Origin: Megaustenia siamemsis
Lineage: Eukaryota > Mollusca > Gastropoda > Stylommatophora > Ariophantidae
DNA length: 64,000 bases
Direction of reading: 5' to 3'
Assembly (NCBI GenBank): GCA_032433765.1
Contig: JAVIAB010000051.1
Coordinates: 55,388,828 to 55,452,827, forward strand
Shown here in pieces: positions 21,497 to 32,439 of this stretch. Within the stretch, counting starts at the first letter, position 1; each line of letters opens with the position of its first letter. Made by a program: the position numbers and the translations under genes. Below the pieces are notes generated by a model. The model searched no databases. It was not told where the DNA came from and saw nothing but the letters and a program-made list of their open reading frames with translations.

Positions 21497-23605
21497 TTAT
21501 CCATTTCGTGTTCTCTCCCCTCTTCCTCTTTGCCTTCCTCTCTCTTCCTCTTCCTCCTCTAATTTGTTATTTCTTCTAACTGTTCTTGTTTTAGTATTCT
21601 TCCCTTCCTGTCTTTTAATCTTACCCTTCTTTCTGGCAAGGGTATGACCTCTTCTTCTGATGATGTTCCTCTTTCCTGTGTATCCTTCGGTTTTGCCTCT
21701 TTTTCGTCCAGCTTCTTGTGTGTTGATAGGGTGTCTCCTCTTCCCTTTCTCCACTTGGTTCGCTGTCACATGTCTGTAGATCTTGGGTTCCATTTTGTTG
21801 TATCTTCTCATCTTCTGTCGTAAACATTTCCTCTGTCATTTTGTCTATTCCGTGTTCTTCTTCGACCTCGGTTTGCTCTGTAGACTCTTTCATACACCAT
21901 GTGCATTTTCTTTGTGGTCTACCTGTTTGTGCTTCCGTTCTTTGTGCATCTTCATTTTCTGAACATAAGGTCTCGCATATTCTGCATTGTTCGGTATAAC
22001 GTTCGACTTCCTTATATATTCCTGGCCAGTAATACGTTATCTTAATGGCGTCTATCATTTTATCCCTGCCGATGTGTCCATTCTGATCATGATATGCCTT
22101 TAGTACTTGAGTTTTGAGTTGTCCTGGTATATGTACTTTCGGTTGTTTCCCCTCCTTTGGATCTATATATGTTAGCACCCCGTCCTTCTGATCTATATAG
22201 AATTGTTCTAATTTGACCTTCTTTCCTTTTCTTAACCCTTCTATGATGTTCTTTAGTTCCTTGTCTTTCTGTTGTTCTTCTGTAGTTATGCCTATTATGA
22301 AATCTTGGTTTTCCTGTTCTATGCCATTCATTTCTTCGTCTTCTGTTGTTCTTTCCTGTCTTATTCGGTTTGTATTTATTATGTTAACTTGCAACGTTTT
22401 CTCGTCTATGTCTGTGCATGATTATGTGTGTTATTTTTCTATCGTTTCCGTTGTTGGTAATCTGGACAACCAGTCTGCACATATATTCCTTGCCCCTTCT
22501 ATATATTCTATTGTTGTTCCACTATTTTGTATTGATAATGACCACATATCTATCTTCCTGATGCTTATAGGCCCGTCCAGGATTGCTTTTAACGGTTTAT
22601 GGTCTGTTCTTATAACTACTGTATTTCCATACCAGTAGAAATGTAACTTTTGTGTCGCATAATGTATGGCATATGCTTCTTTTCTATTGTAGCCCACTTT
22701 ATCTGAGTTCTACTTAGTTTATGTGATAGGAAATAGATCGGGGTTTCCTGTATATTTGTTTTTCCAGTTGTCGTGTCGCAGTTTGTTTCTTCTTTTAGTC
22801 CAAATGACATGACATTTCAGGTGAACGTTCCTACATGTGTATTGAATGTAAGTTTATGTTTTACTGTCTCTTTTACTTCAATTGACCAAAATCCAGCCTT
22901 ACAATCCTATGTACTGTACCAATTTGTGCCCTGAAACAAAGCTATTATGTCGTCTACTCTGGGCATCTGATAACTGATGTTTTTGGTAATTTTGTTCAGT
23001 GCTCTATAATCACAACATAACCTTTGTGATCCATCTGTTTTCTTTACTATCACTGCGGGTGACGACCATTGTGAATTTATTCTTGAGATTATTCCTGCCT
23101 TTAACATATCTTCCACTGCTTTCTCTACTACTTCTCTGCTTCTTAAATGTGTTCTATATGTTCTTATTCTGGTTGGTTCTGCCCCTCCTGTGTCTATGTC
23201 CATTTGTACCGTGTTCGTTCTTCCTAATTCAAAATCGGTCAGAGCAAAGACATCGTGGTTATCTAACACCGCCTTTTGTATTATTTGTTTATTTTCTTCA
23301 TTAGTTTGTATTTGTTAGATTAATTCCCTCTCTCTTTCCTTCGACGGATTTATTATCTTCTCATGTATTTCCCCATTCTGCTTATAGTTTCCATTTATTT
23401 TGCCTCGTCTTAGTGCCGCTATTTCCTGTTCTTCGGCTTTTGTGTTTTCTTCTCTCCTCTGTTGTTTTAGTTGAATCTGCGCTATTAGCTTACTCTTCTT
23501 TACCCTTATTGTCCTTCCTGATTGGTTTATTACCATCAATGGAATTGTCTGGTTCTTTGTCATTTTTACTATACCATCTATTATCTGTATATTCGGTTCC
23601 TCCAT
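21497..23605 (-). pseudogene. Ty3/Gypsy-like pol, internally deleted and frameshifted
   Basis: The minus-strand order is that of a Gypsy pol. 23,605-23,315: protease-to-RT linker. About 23,290-22,810: RT fingers with SPAVIVKKTDGSQR and CCDYRALNKIT. About 22,800-22,431: RNase H with IRTDHKPLKAIL and ADWLSRLP. 22,394-21,960: integrase-type zinc finger with H-x4-H and C-x2-C. Then a basic tail. Missing: gag, protease, the RT palm with its YxDD active site (the RT ends at a MSFGL-like segment that jumps straight to the end of RNase H), and the DDE core of integrase. There is a stop at the end of the linker and at the RT junction, and a one-base frameshift near 22,690. The element is dead. Reverse transcription and integration are the family's role; none is possible here. 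Confidence 0.88.
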
Positions 23606-23641
23606 TTTTTCATGACTAGCTCTCTACGTTACACCAGAAAA

Positions 23642-23897
23642 TTGTTGTCGATATGTTAGCAATAGATGCAAAGAAATTTTAGGCATACATTAAAAGTTTT
23701 CTTGAATAAGACTGTTTTGAAAGAAAGTACAAAGTTATGTCACCCCGACGACGACACATTTCACGCCCACTTTCATGAGTCCCCGCCACGACGACACATC
23801 ACAACAGGTCACTCACCCAATTCCCCACACGAAACATCACGACCAGAGATCACCATACCCCATTCCGCCTTTGAGAGAGGTCAACTAGAGGTCACTC
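23642..23897. repeat. Right-arm direct duplication, copy 1
   Basis: Starts TTGTTGTCGATATGTTAGCA and matches 24,140-24,395 with a constant 498-bp offset. Its left edge lies next to TTCTGGTGTAACG on the minus strand, a position and motif (TGGTG) that could be a Gypsy primer binding site. If so, this copy would be LTR-derived. That is inference. Confidence 0.85.
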
Positions 23898-24045
23898 TGT
23901 AGAAGAGAATTGCGCACCAAAGGAGATAGAGGCAAAATTGGTGCAATGCAGTGCGCATAAAGAGAGAAGTGATGTGGAAAAGAGATGACGTAGAAAAATA
24001 AGATGACGTAGAAAAATAAGATGATGTAGTTTGCTGGACGGTTGG
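23898..24045 (-). repeat. Second inverted-homology block, right copy
   Basis: Reverse complement of 20,405-20,536. Includes a short internal tandem (GATGACGTAGAAAAATAA twice) absent or single in the left copy. Confidence 0.83.
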
Positions 24046-24139
24046 ATAGATGCTGATGATTCCACGTGTTAAACTCATTAACGCGCCTTCGTGTACATAA
24101 CTAGGCATATGTATGTGTTACGGACAAGCACTGAGTAAG

Positions 24140-24395
24140 TTGTTGTCGACATGTTAGCAATAGATGCAAAGAAATTTTAGGTATACATTAAAAGTTTTCT
24201 TGAATAAGACTGTTTTGAAAGAAAGTGCAAAGTTATGTCACACAGACGGCGACACATTTCACGCCCACTTTCATGAGTCCCCGCCACCACGAGACATCAC
24301 AACAGGTCACCCTCCCCATTCCCCACACGAAACATCACGACCAGAGATCCCCCCACCACATTCCCCCTTTGACGAGAGGTCAACGAGAGGTCACC
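24140..24395. repeat. Right-arm direct duplication, copy 2
   Basis: Second copy of 23,642-23,897, offset 498 bp, with scattered substitutions and a few indels. It leads directly into the terminal inverted repeat. Short open frames in both copies (78 and 96 codons) have no recognisable domain. Confidence 0.85.
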
Positions 24396-24404
24396 CACCA
24401 CGAC

Positions 24405-24552
24405 GAGAGGTCATCACCACCGGCCGCCCATGTTCGGGTAGACTAATTGTATAAGGAAAAATTCTGAACAATCTTGGGTAGACTTATGATATAGCCAAAA
24501 ATCCACCGGTGGTGGAACAAAAGGGACCTGTAAAGCTGCACCTTCTACTACT
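24405..24552 (-). repeat. Right terminal inverted repeat of the composite
   Basis: Reverse complement of the left arm. Ends GCTGCACCTTCTACTACT, followed by TATTCT, the 6-bp target duplication. Confidence 0.88.
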
Positions 24553-24639
24553 TATTCTGTACCAATTGTATCAGCTTTAGTATCTCTTTTTCCGGCAAAA
24601 GCTGCATTGTAAAAAAAGTGAATGAAAAACAGTAATCAG

Positions 24640-24860
24640 CTTATTTTTGAGAATACAAGTAAGAAAATGAGTTCAATGTTATGTTGAACCAATCGTAGCA
24701 CATGGTAATTAATTATGTTAATATATATGCACCATATGGTAATAGGACAACAGACAATTAAATATTTGGAGTTATGGAAAACATCACAGCAGACAGCTGA
24801 GAATACAGTGTACAGCTTAAATGAGTAATGGCTCAAATTACGAATGAAAAAGTTCGCAAA
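24640..24860 (+). mobile_element. Decayed LINE family E relic
   Basis: AAGAAAATGAGTTC, ATAGGACAACAGACAA and GAGAATAC.GTG.ACAGCT.AA occur in the same order and spacing as in the family E copy at 32,580-32,745. No open frame remains. Confidence 0.65.
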
Positions 24861-25346
24861 AAGATACGAAAAGGAATCGATATATATGATGATCTTTTTC
24901 GTGAAGAAACGCAAAATGAAATTATTTTGCCATATTTTTCGATCAACAGGCCTGCAGAGACCATTCTGCACTGGACCGTGAAAGAGATAAAAAAAAAAAA
25001 GTTAATACAGAAAAAGAGATGGGAAGTTAACATTAAACAACAGACAGGGATTGCCATTGCAGATAGCCAAATGATCACTGAAGGTGGAGATAAATCATGA
25101 GGTTGACGATGTCGGTAGTGACCCCAAGGACCTCCAGGTTATGTGATAAAGAAAAAGTAGTAGATCACCAAGAAGAAGGCAAAAAAAAAAAAAAAAATAA
25201 ACGAATTACAGTAACTTCTTTTTAAAGAAAAACAATTTGATAATAACAACAAATATAATTCGACCATCATTTTAAAAAAAATGGGAAAGTTCTCTTTTAA
25301 CTCACCCATGCTCGCATTTGGTTTCTCTTCCTGTTCCTTTATTTAT

Positions 25347-25347
<1 letters not shown>
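24861..25347. other. Unassigned A-rich sequence
   Basis: Contains poly(A)-like runs (24,990-25,000; 25,180-25,198). A 90-codon lysine-rich frame at 24,828-25,100 partly overlaps the LINE relic and shows no domain. Confidence 0.45.

Positions 25348-25387
<40 letters not shown>
25348..25387. repeat. (CT)n microsatellite
   Basis: About 20 uninterrupted CT dinucleotides. Confidence 0.97.
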
Positions 25388-25391
<4 letters not shown>

Positions 25392-25419
25392 CTTACTTTT
25401 TCATCCATAAAACACCGTT

Positions 25420-26300
25420 CTAATATATGACTCAGTGAATCTAATGCTCTAGTGTACGACTCGGTGAGACTATTAATCTAGTATACGACTCAGTGGATCT
25501 ATGACTCTAGTATACGACTCAGTGAATCTATCACTCTAGTATACGACTCAGTGATCTATCACTCTAGTATACGACTCAGTGAATCTATCACTCTAGTATA
25601 CGACTCAGTGAATCTATCACTAGTGTACGACTCAGTGGATCTATCACTCTAGTATACGACTCAGTGAATCTATCACTCTAGTATACGACTCAGTGATCTA
25701 TCACTCTAGTATACGACTCAGTGAATCTATCACTCTAGTATACGACTCAGTGAATCTATCACTCCAGTATACGACTCAGTGAATCTATCACTCCAGTATA
25801 CGCCTCAGTGATTCTATCACTCCAGTATAAGACTCAGTGAATCTATCACTCTAGTATACGACTCAGTGAATCTATCATTCCAGTATACGACTCAGTGAAT
25901 CTATCACTCTAGTATACGACTCAGTGAATCTATCACTCTAGTATACGACTCAGTGAATCTATCACTCTAGTATACGACTCAGTGAATCTATCACTCTAGT
26001 ATACGACTCAGTGAATCTATCACTCCAGTATACGCCTCAGTGAATCTATCACTCCAGTATAAGACTCAGTGAATCTATCACTCTAGTATACGACTCAGTG
26101 AATCTATCATTCCAGTATACGACTCAGTGAATCTATCACTCCAGTATAAGACTCAGTGAATCTATCACTCTAGTATACGCCTCAGTGAATCTATCACTCC
26201 AGTATACACCTCAGTGAATCTATCACTCTAGTATAAGACTCAGTGAATCTATCACTCTAGTATACGACTCAGTGTATCTATCACTCTAATAATATATATC
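25420..26300. repeat. 29-bp tandem array, about 30 copies
   Basis: The unit is CTCTAGTATACGACTCAGTG plus AATCTATCA, period 29 bp, with single-base deletions in a few units (GTGATCTATC) and a CCAGTATA variant subset in the middle. A run of about 8 units near 25,730-25,870 recurs near 26,010-26,140. Unrelated to the 29-bp array at 4.3 kb. Confidence 0.95.
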
Positions 26301-27235
26301 TCCTCAGTGAATCTACCTCAGTTTCAACTTCTTTAATGTACGTGTATTAACTGAATGCATTACGTCGTGTTTTCTTCCTTATGGCCAAGTACATCCACCT
26401 TTGTCACTCAATTGTTTGGCACCGCTTCCCAAGTCTTAGATTTTGAGTAAATCAAAAATCGACATACTTTCAATGTCACATATAAACATAACATGCAAGT
26501 TAAAATGCTCATTAGCGAGTATAACTGTCAAAGTTTCACAAGCTCCGTACCAATCTACCTCTCCCCTATTTTCCAAGACCACATACAAGAAGATGGAAAA
26601 ACGTCTCGGTCAGCTTTTGTGTACAGATCCTGATGCCAACAATCAGCTATGAGTTGATTACATTCAGCTCATAGACTGTACTACTTTTATCTAATTCACT
26701 TAGAATTGTTGATTCTGATGCTATTTTCTGTTAATATTTTTGTATTTGAATTATTGTCAGCCATTACATGAATTTGTTCTGCAAATATATTTTTTGCTGT
26801 TGTCGCTGAAAACGACATTTCCATGCTACGCACTCATTTAACTATATAGTATCTACATAAAAGAGGAGCAACATTTATTTGTGACTATCAAAATCAATCT
26901 CATGTGACGATATAGACATTTCTCAGTACTTCAGATCAATTCACTTTGTCATGCAGTGACTAGATACAAATCTGGTTCCCAAATGCCAGAAATTTCAACG
27001 TCAGATTGCTCCATTCTTCCATTGTCAAAAGATTTGGCTTCATGACGTGGTAGAATATCTGGCACGGGACAGATCTGGCCAGATTACATACAATGGCTGT
27101 CTCGTGAGCTTGGTATGGGCTTCATTTATCTTACTGTAATATCAGAATACGAACACAGTCTGTCTGGAAGTTTCACTGGCGTGTGTTTGTGTCTCTTGTT
27201 ACTTCTACTCTCTTGACATCTTCGCTACCCACCTT
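26301..27235. other. Unassigned sequence
   Basis: A 69-codon frame at 26,443-26,652 has no recognisable feature. No mobile element or array is seen. Confidence 0.5.
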
Positions 27236-27236
27236 T

Positions 27237-27426
<190 letters not shown>

Positions 27427-27648
27427 CCCTCAGACATTGCAGCCTCGTATTTCGAACAACCTTAACTTTGAACGTTTCAGAGTTGGAACAATCAATTCGA
27501 GAAGATCTTTATCGCAAAATTCGAACTGTAAATAAACTCTGTTGTGTACCCATATCTTGCTTTACGCTATTCTGTTTTCAGTCAATTGTTTTCGTTTATT
27601 TTTCTGTATTTGTCTTTTATACCTGTGTGTATGTGTTTGTAAAAAAAT

Positions 27649-27715
27649 CAGGGCCGGATTAAGACCCTTAGGGGCCCTAAGCACTTAAAAGATTTTGGTG
27701 CCCCCTCCCCTTCCA
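27649..27715. mobile_element. Possible hAT-type transposon end
   Basis: CAGGGCCGGATTAAGACC followed by TAGGGGCCCTAAGCAC resembles dispersed repeat ends starting CAGGGCCGG, a terminus style common in hAT elements. No matching inverted end and no 8-bp duplication were found nearby, so this is a weak call. Confidence 0.3.
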
Positions 27716-27756
27716 TATATATATATATAGTTTTAAAAAAAGTAAAGAGCCTCTGG

Positions 27757-27778
27757 AGTGTGTGTGTGTCTGTGTGTG

Positions 27779-27810
<32 letters not shown>

Positions 27811-27826
27811 TGTGTGTGTGTGTGTA
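27757..27826. repeat. (GT)n/(GCGT)n microsatellite
   Basis: GT repeats interrupted by a run of about 7 GCGT tetranucleotides. Confidence 0.95.
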
Positions 27827-28127
27827 AAATTTAAAATGTAAACAATAGAAAACCATAAGATAAATTTAATATTTATTTATTTAAATTAAACCAAATTTAC
27901 AGTAAGATACAAAATAATGGTTATTTTTGTATACTGCTGCTTTACTGGACACAGTTACTCAGCCAATGATGCTTGCAGACCAGCACATGTTTGTTTTTTT
28001 AATTCGCATCCTCTTTTTATGAAACGTTGCTTACTCTGTCAAAATTCTACAAAATCTGTGTTCATGAATTCAACATAACAACGAGTTTTAGTTCTTCTAT
28101 TTTATCTGTAATATTATAATTTCTACA
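27827..28127. other. Unassigned AT-rich sequence
   Basis: No feature recognised. Confidence 0.5.
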
Positions 28128-28400
28128 ACTAACTATTGCAATTCTTCCACAACTATAAATAACAATTGCAATACTTCCACAACTATAAATAACTATTGCA
28201 AATCTTCCACAACTATAAATAACTATTGCAATTCTTCCACAACTATAAATAACTATTGCAAATCTTCCACAACTATAAATAACTATTGCAATTCTTCCAC
28301 AACTATAAATAACTATTGCAATTCTTCCACAACTATAAATAACTATTGCAATACTTTCACAACTACAAATAACTATTGCAATTCTTCCACAACTACAACT
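28128..28400. repeat. 30-bp tandem array, about 9 copies
   Basis: The unit is ATTGCAATTCTTCCACAACT plus ATAAATAACT. Alternate units carry AAATCTTCC or AATTCTTCC, hinting at a 60-bp dimer. The 30-bp period keeps a 10-residue minus-strand repeat open (IAIVIYSCGR), read here as incidental. Confidence 0.94.
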
Positions 28401-28455
28401 AATTACAACTATTGTACTTCTTCTACCATCCATACAATACAACTAATGAACATTC

Positions 28456-28571
28456 AAACTGGCTGTGTGGATCTTGAGAACCTCTAAGATGGGAAGATAT
28501 TTTGTTTCAGCTGGCATTTGAATCCTGAACCTTCAGGTTGACAGGCGAGTACACTAACCACAACGTCATCA
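28456..28571 (-). mobile_element. tRNA-derived SINE fragment (SINE-2), minus strand
   Basis: On the minus strand GTGGTTAGTGTACTCGCC (28,559-28,542) resembles an A box and GGATTCAAATGCC (28,525-28,513) a B box, at tRNA-like spacing. The head matches the plus-strand copy at 55,030 (GTGGTTAGCGCACTCGCCTG). The body beyond the head is short or diverged. Confidence 0.7.
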
Positions 28572-28837
28572 GACTTTCAATAACAGCAGAAAAAATACAG
28601 TAAGGAAATCCGCTGTAATAACAACACGCTCGTGAATGTTTGAAGCTATCTAATTCGTTGCTCGTGCAAAATTAAACTGCTACCGTCACGTGCAACGCGC
28701 TGAATACGGATATAGTGAAGACTTGCTGCTGAGCACTTACTGGTTTAATCAACGTGGAATCACGATGAACTTGCTTGCTTGCGTTCGCCCGATGACTAAA
28801 GTATTCTAGAGTATTCTAGTAGACCAGAGTATTCCTC

Positions 28838-29155
28838 ATCATCATCCGCCCTTAAATGGACGTTAAGTGGGTGTGTCTGCCTTGTGTTGTGGTTTGCAGT
28901 ATAACTGTGATATTTGCGCCTTTCGGCCCAACACATCCGACTTCAGCACGACATTTTTTTAGTACCTTGTTGTCTTCCCTCTTCGATACCTACTCGATTG
29001 GCCAGACAAGACAGGTTAGTCTGTTACTAGAGACACCGCGGAGAGGTGGAGCAGGTGGTTCTGGTTCACCGATCCTGGCGCATGCCATCAGCTGTGGGTC
29101 GCTGATAACTTCCAGCTCTGGTGCTGTGAGGCCTGCCTTCGCCTTCTGACGATGA
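28838..29155 (+). mobile_element. SINE-like repeat (SINE-3), longest copy
   Basis: About 320 bp colinear with 53,824-54,080 and with the two blocks at 2261-2756: shared CATCCGACTTCAGCACGACA, TGTCTTCCCT, GGTTCACCGATCCTG and GTCGCTG blocks. It is not obviously tRNA-headed. A 97-codon plus frame crosses it but is not conserved in the other copies. Confidence 0.75.
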
Positions 29156-29847
29156 ACTGATGACTAACTTAATTAACTAACTAACCTGGTTGGTCGCTCT
29201 CGTTTCCGTTAGATCTGTAGAGACAACTCACTGAACTTTGATCCCGATATTTCCATTGGGCTTGGTTGTTCTTTGACCAGCAGTCTACAGGTCTGTGTTA
29301 TCTTCGGATAATGGTGTTGGCACGGAAACGGCAGGGTGACCTCGTATACCCTCATCCTGTCTGCTATAATTAACATGGCCAGGTGCTGCTTGGTGAGATA
29401 ACTATCCTGTGTTTTTTTTTTTCGCTTTTGTCTTTGAAACTGCCAGACTGGCCCATGCTGTTATCTTTTCAGCTATAGGTTTCGCATGTCAAACAACTTG
29501 TATAATTTAATTAACGTTTTCTACTACCACAAGAGCAAGACTGGGAGAAATGAAGATCCAAGTAAAATATGTTTGACTGTGGACACTGAAAAAGTAGCCA
29601 GGATAATCTAAAAGAAGATTACACCTTGCATATTGACTGTATGTGCGTGTGTGTCTGTGTCTGTGTGTGCGTATTTGTGTGTGTGCGTATGTACCCTGTG
29701 TGTTTAACCCAATGGACACTTTTAATTTCCTAACATATCCAAAATAAACAAAAGATTGTGAAACAATATAGCAACAACATAACGAATTGTGAAAAACAGG
29801 AAGACTAATATCATTACCATCACCACTAAAAACAAACAAATACAATA
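29156..29847. other. Unassigned sequence
   Basis: A GT-rich microsatellite lies at 29,640-29,700. No gene recognised. Confidence 0.5.
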
Positions 29848-29861
29848 ATAGTTTTGATCAT

Positions 29862-30151
29862 TTAAAAAGATAACTACTAAATACAATTAAGACAAGACAA
29901 ATGAAATTTTTGGGGCATGTTAAAAGACACAACAGCCTACTAAAAGTAATATTGGAAGGAAAAATACAAGGTAAAAGAGGCAGAGGCAGACCAAGACTAA
30001 CATGGACGAGTAACATCAAAAGATGGGCAAGTCAATCTATGACAGCCTGCACCATCAAAGCAAGAAATAGAGTAAAATGGCGATCCATGGTAGCCAACCT
30101 TCGTTGCGGAGAAGGCACTCGATGATGATGATGGAGATGATGATGACTATC
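29862..30151 (+). mobile_element. 5'-truncated LINE (family A) with 14-bp TSD
   Basis: The plus-strand frame 29,901-30,125 reads the same C terminus as 2354-2656: FLGHVKRHNS, LEGKIQGKRGRGRPRLTW and RCGEGTR, stop, then a (GAT)n tail. It is flanked by the perfect duplication ATAGTTTTGATCAT at 29,848-29,861 and 30,152-30,165. Its breakpoint is near that of the copy at 2354. Confidence 0.94.
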
Positions 30152-30165
30152 ATAGTTTTGATCAT

Positions 30166-31818
30166 CAATGTGCAGCCATGGTAGCAAATGTTGATTAAAA
30201 AAAAAACCCACACACATCTTTTTCATCGACGTCGATATCATACGAAATAATCTACGCCACGTCACCCACAGTATTTTCTTTCATCTCCATTGATAACTCT
30301 TGTGTCATATATATCACCTCATCCCCTAAAAAAAAAAAAATAACATAAATCTAGCCCCTTTTATCGAACTGTCAGTAAATGTGTAAAACAATAAAAATTA
30401 TACAAATACTTTAAAACAAAATAAAAAAGCTGTAATTATTTAGTATCATTTAGCCCACTTAGCTGTAAGCACTTTGTAATTCTCTAACGCCAGTGGGCAT
30501 ACAGGCGAGTACTCTCTACTCACTGAGCACGGATACGATAGTATTGACAGAAGATAGTAAAGGTGAACTTCATGGAAAGCATTAAAACATCAATGTAAAT
30601 CAACTTCCCAGCCGAAGGGCACTGAACCCTAAAACATTGATTCAAACAACACGATTGCTTGAAAGACGACTAACCCACCCAGCCGGAACCAACAACATCA
30701 ACAACGACCCGACCGACAACAGCAGTGACATCCCTTCATGTCAAATGGACAATGTCCGTGTCCATTAGACCAAAGGCCTGGGAAGGTTTGTGCCATCAGA
30801 TAGCATCCATTAAGTCATTAAATGGAGAATTTATTTTAACGCACAGAGCGGATGCGAAACTGTTTTGGAATCGCTAACTGTGCCATACAGACAGTAACTC
30901 TGTGACAGAAACGTGCAACAAAAACATGCCAGGCGTATTCTGAGAGCGGGATGTTGTTTCTCCGTGAAGAAACCAGACTTGGTATTAAATAATCCGTCCG
31001 GGCTCCCGTCAGACACTCTCTGTAAAATAGGAAGGCCGTATTATGAATAGCCCGCTCTCTCTCTTTATGCAAAGCTTTTATTTCATTAAGGCCTAATTGA
31101 TACAGTGGTTACATGGGGTTTGGCCAAGAATGGACCAAGTATTTTATTTGCTTCTATTTATCTAATTTCCTTTTACTCGGCTCTAGCGCTCAATTGAATT
31201 TGAGTGGGTTTTGTTTTTTTAAATATCACACGTTTTTTGGTCGTAATTTGTCCTATTTGTTTTATTTTAAATGGATATTTTATTTCGTGCACAAATCTGA
31301 CACTGTAAAGAGTGGAACTACTTCAATGGCTGTTGAATATTTTCTCGTATGCCAGAAAAAAAAAATTCCTGGCAAAACATAGACAGATAAGAATGTTTAC
31401 ACTTGTGAACGATTTATGACACAACTGAAAATTTATTTAAGACTGGAAGTCCATATTTCTTTATTTATTTCTACTCTTTGTCCTGTTAGAAGAAATTTTG
31501 TAGAGCAGACAGAAAACTCAGGAAGCTCTTGTGTAGCAGGGGGCGCAATTTGTGGGCCTCAAGCAGGTCGAAGGTCTCGTGGGAGAATGTAAACAGTTAT
31601 TATTTAGGACAATTTGTTAACTAATTCTTTGTGAAATCTGTATAGATTGAGAAAGTATGAGATATAAACTGTGACTTAATTATCTTGAGTACATTATTTA
31701 ACTTAATGTTGCGTTGTTATACAATTGAGTCGTAATCAGTAAACTATTGCAACAGTATGACTGGTCAATAAACTATACTAAGATATTTTTGGTTTATAAC
31801 AAAAATGAACTGCAATTT
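30166..31818. other. Unassigned sequence
   Basis: A-rich in parts (30,329-30,345; 31,355-31,370). Minus-strand frames of 61-78 codons at 30,831-31,072 show no domain. No array or recognisable element is seen. Confidence 0.45.
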
Positions 31819-32120
31819 TAAAAAAAAAAAAAAAAAAAAAAACTACGCAACACAATTCGAAAAAAAGAAACTGAAATTTGTGGAACATGTAAGGGGATAT
31901 AATACTCTACGACGGTCATCCTTGGAAGGGAAAGTACAAGGTAGATCAGACAGAGGCAGATCAAAACTAAAACGGACTGATAATTGCAAAAGAAGGACAG
32001 GTGAACTTATGGCAACGTACACTATCCAGACAAGAACCAGAGTAAAATAACACTCTCTGGTAGAAAACTGTCGATGTGGAGACTACACCCAATGGATGAC
32101 TACACCCAATGGATGACTAC
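31819..32120 (+). mobile_element. LINE family A copy, diverged
   Basis: After a run of about 24 A, the plus frame reads a diverged version of the family A C terminus (KFVEHVRGYN, then LEGKVQGRSDRGR, then a stop inside the KARNRV-type block). A CRCGDYTQ-like remnant follows. The GAT tail is replaced by three copies of ACACCCAATGGATGACT (32,084-32,135). It is older than the copies at 2.35 and 29.9 kb. Confidence 0.8.
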
Positions 32121-32439
32121 ACCCAATGGATGACAGTGATTAGACCACGTGTTAGAGAAGACGTCCAAGTGCACCTCAGCAGAAAGTGGTCTACGACTCA
32201 TAGCTGACTGCTTGTCTCAATATGAGTCAACAAGAACTGAACAAGACCTTTACACCTCCACCGCCATGTCACTGGAGATATTCTATCCAGTCTGTCAAAC
32301 TACTAGGGATCAAGTAGGAAAGGCAACCCGGTATCCACGAATGTCGTAATCGAAAGTGTTGGGTCAAAATGTGCAAAAAATAGCTCCTTGCTGTAAACAA
32401 CAACTCAGCACAACTAAGAATAAAGACAAGTGGAACAAT

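Larger units (their letters stand above)
19279..24552. mobile_element. TIR-bounded composite element, 5,274 bp, 6-bp TSD
   Basis: The left end reads AGTAGTAGAAGGTGCAGC and the right end is its exact reverse complement. Immediately outside both ends is TATTCT (19,273-19,278 and 24,553-24,558), a perfect 6-bp duplication. Inverted homology extends about 150 bp inward and resumes in a second block (20,405-20,536 against 23,898-24,045), so the arms are several hundred bp long. The interior holds a decayed Gypsy pol on the minus strand, a 51-bp repeat, hairpin-forming motifs and a direct duplication in the right arm. Long TIRs, a 5'-AG terminus and 6-bp duplications are typical of Maverick/Polinton elements (established), but no Polinton protein is seen. 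Gypsy elements should have direct LTRs, not inverted arms. Confidence 0.82.

Noticed and set aside
23666..24454. 78- and 96-codon frames beginning MQRNFR.TLKVFLNKTVL
   Set aside because: Both lie in the duplicated arm segment; after about 30 residues they diverge in frame. Not conserved as proteins.
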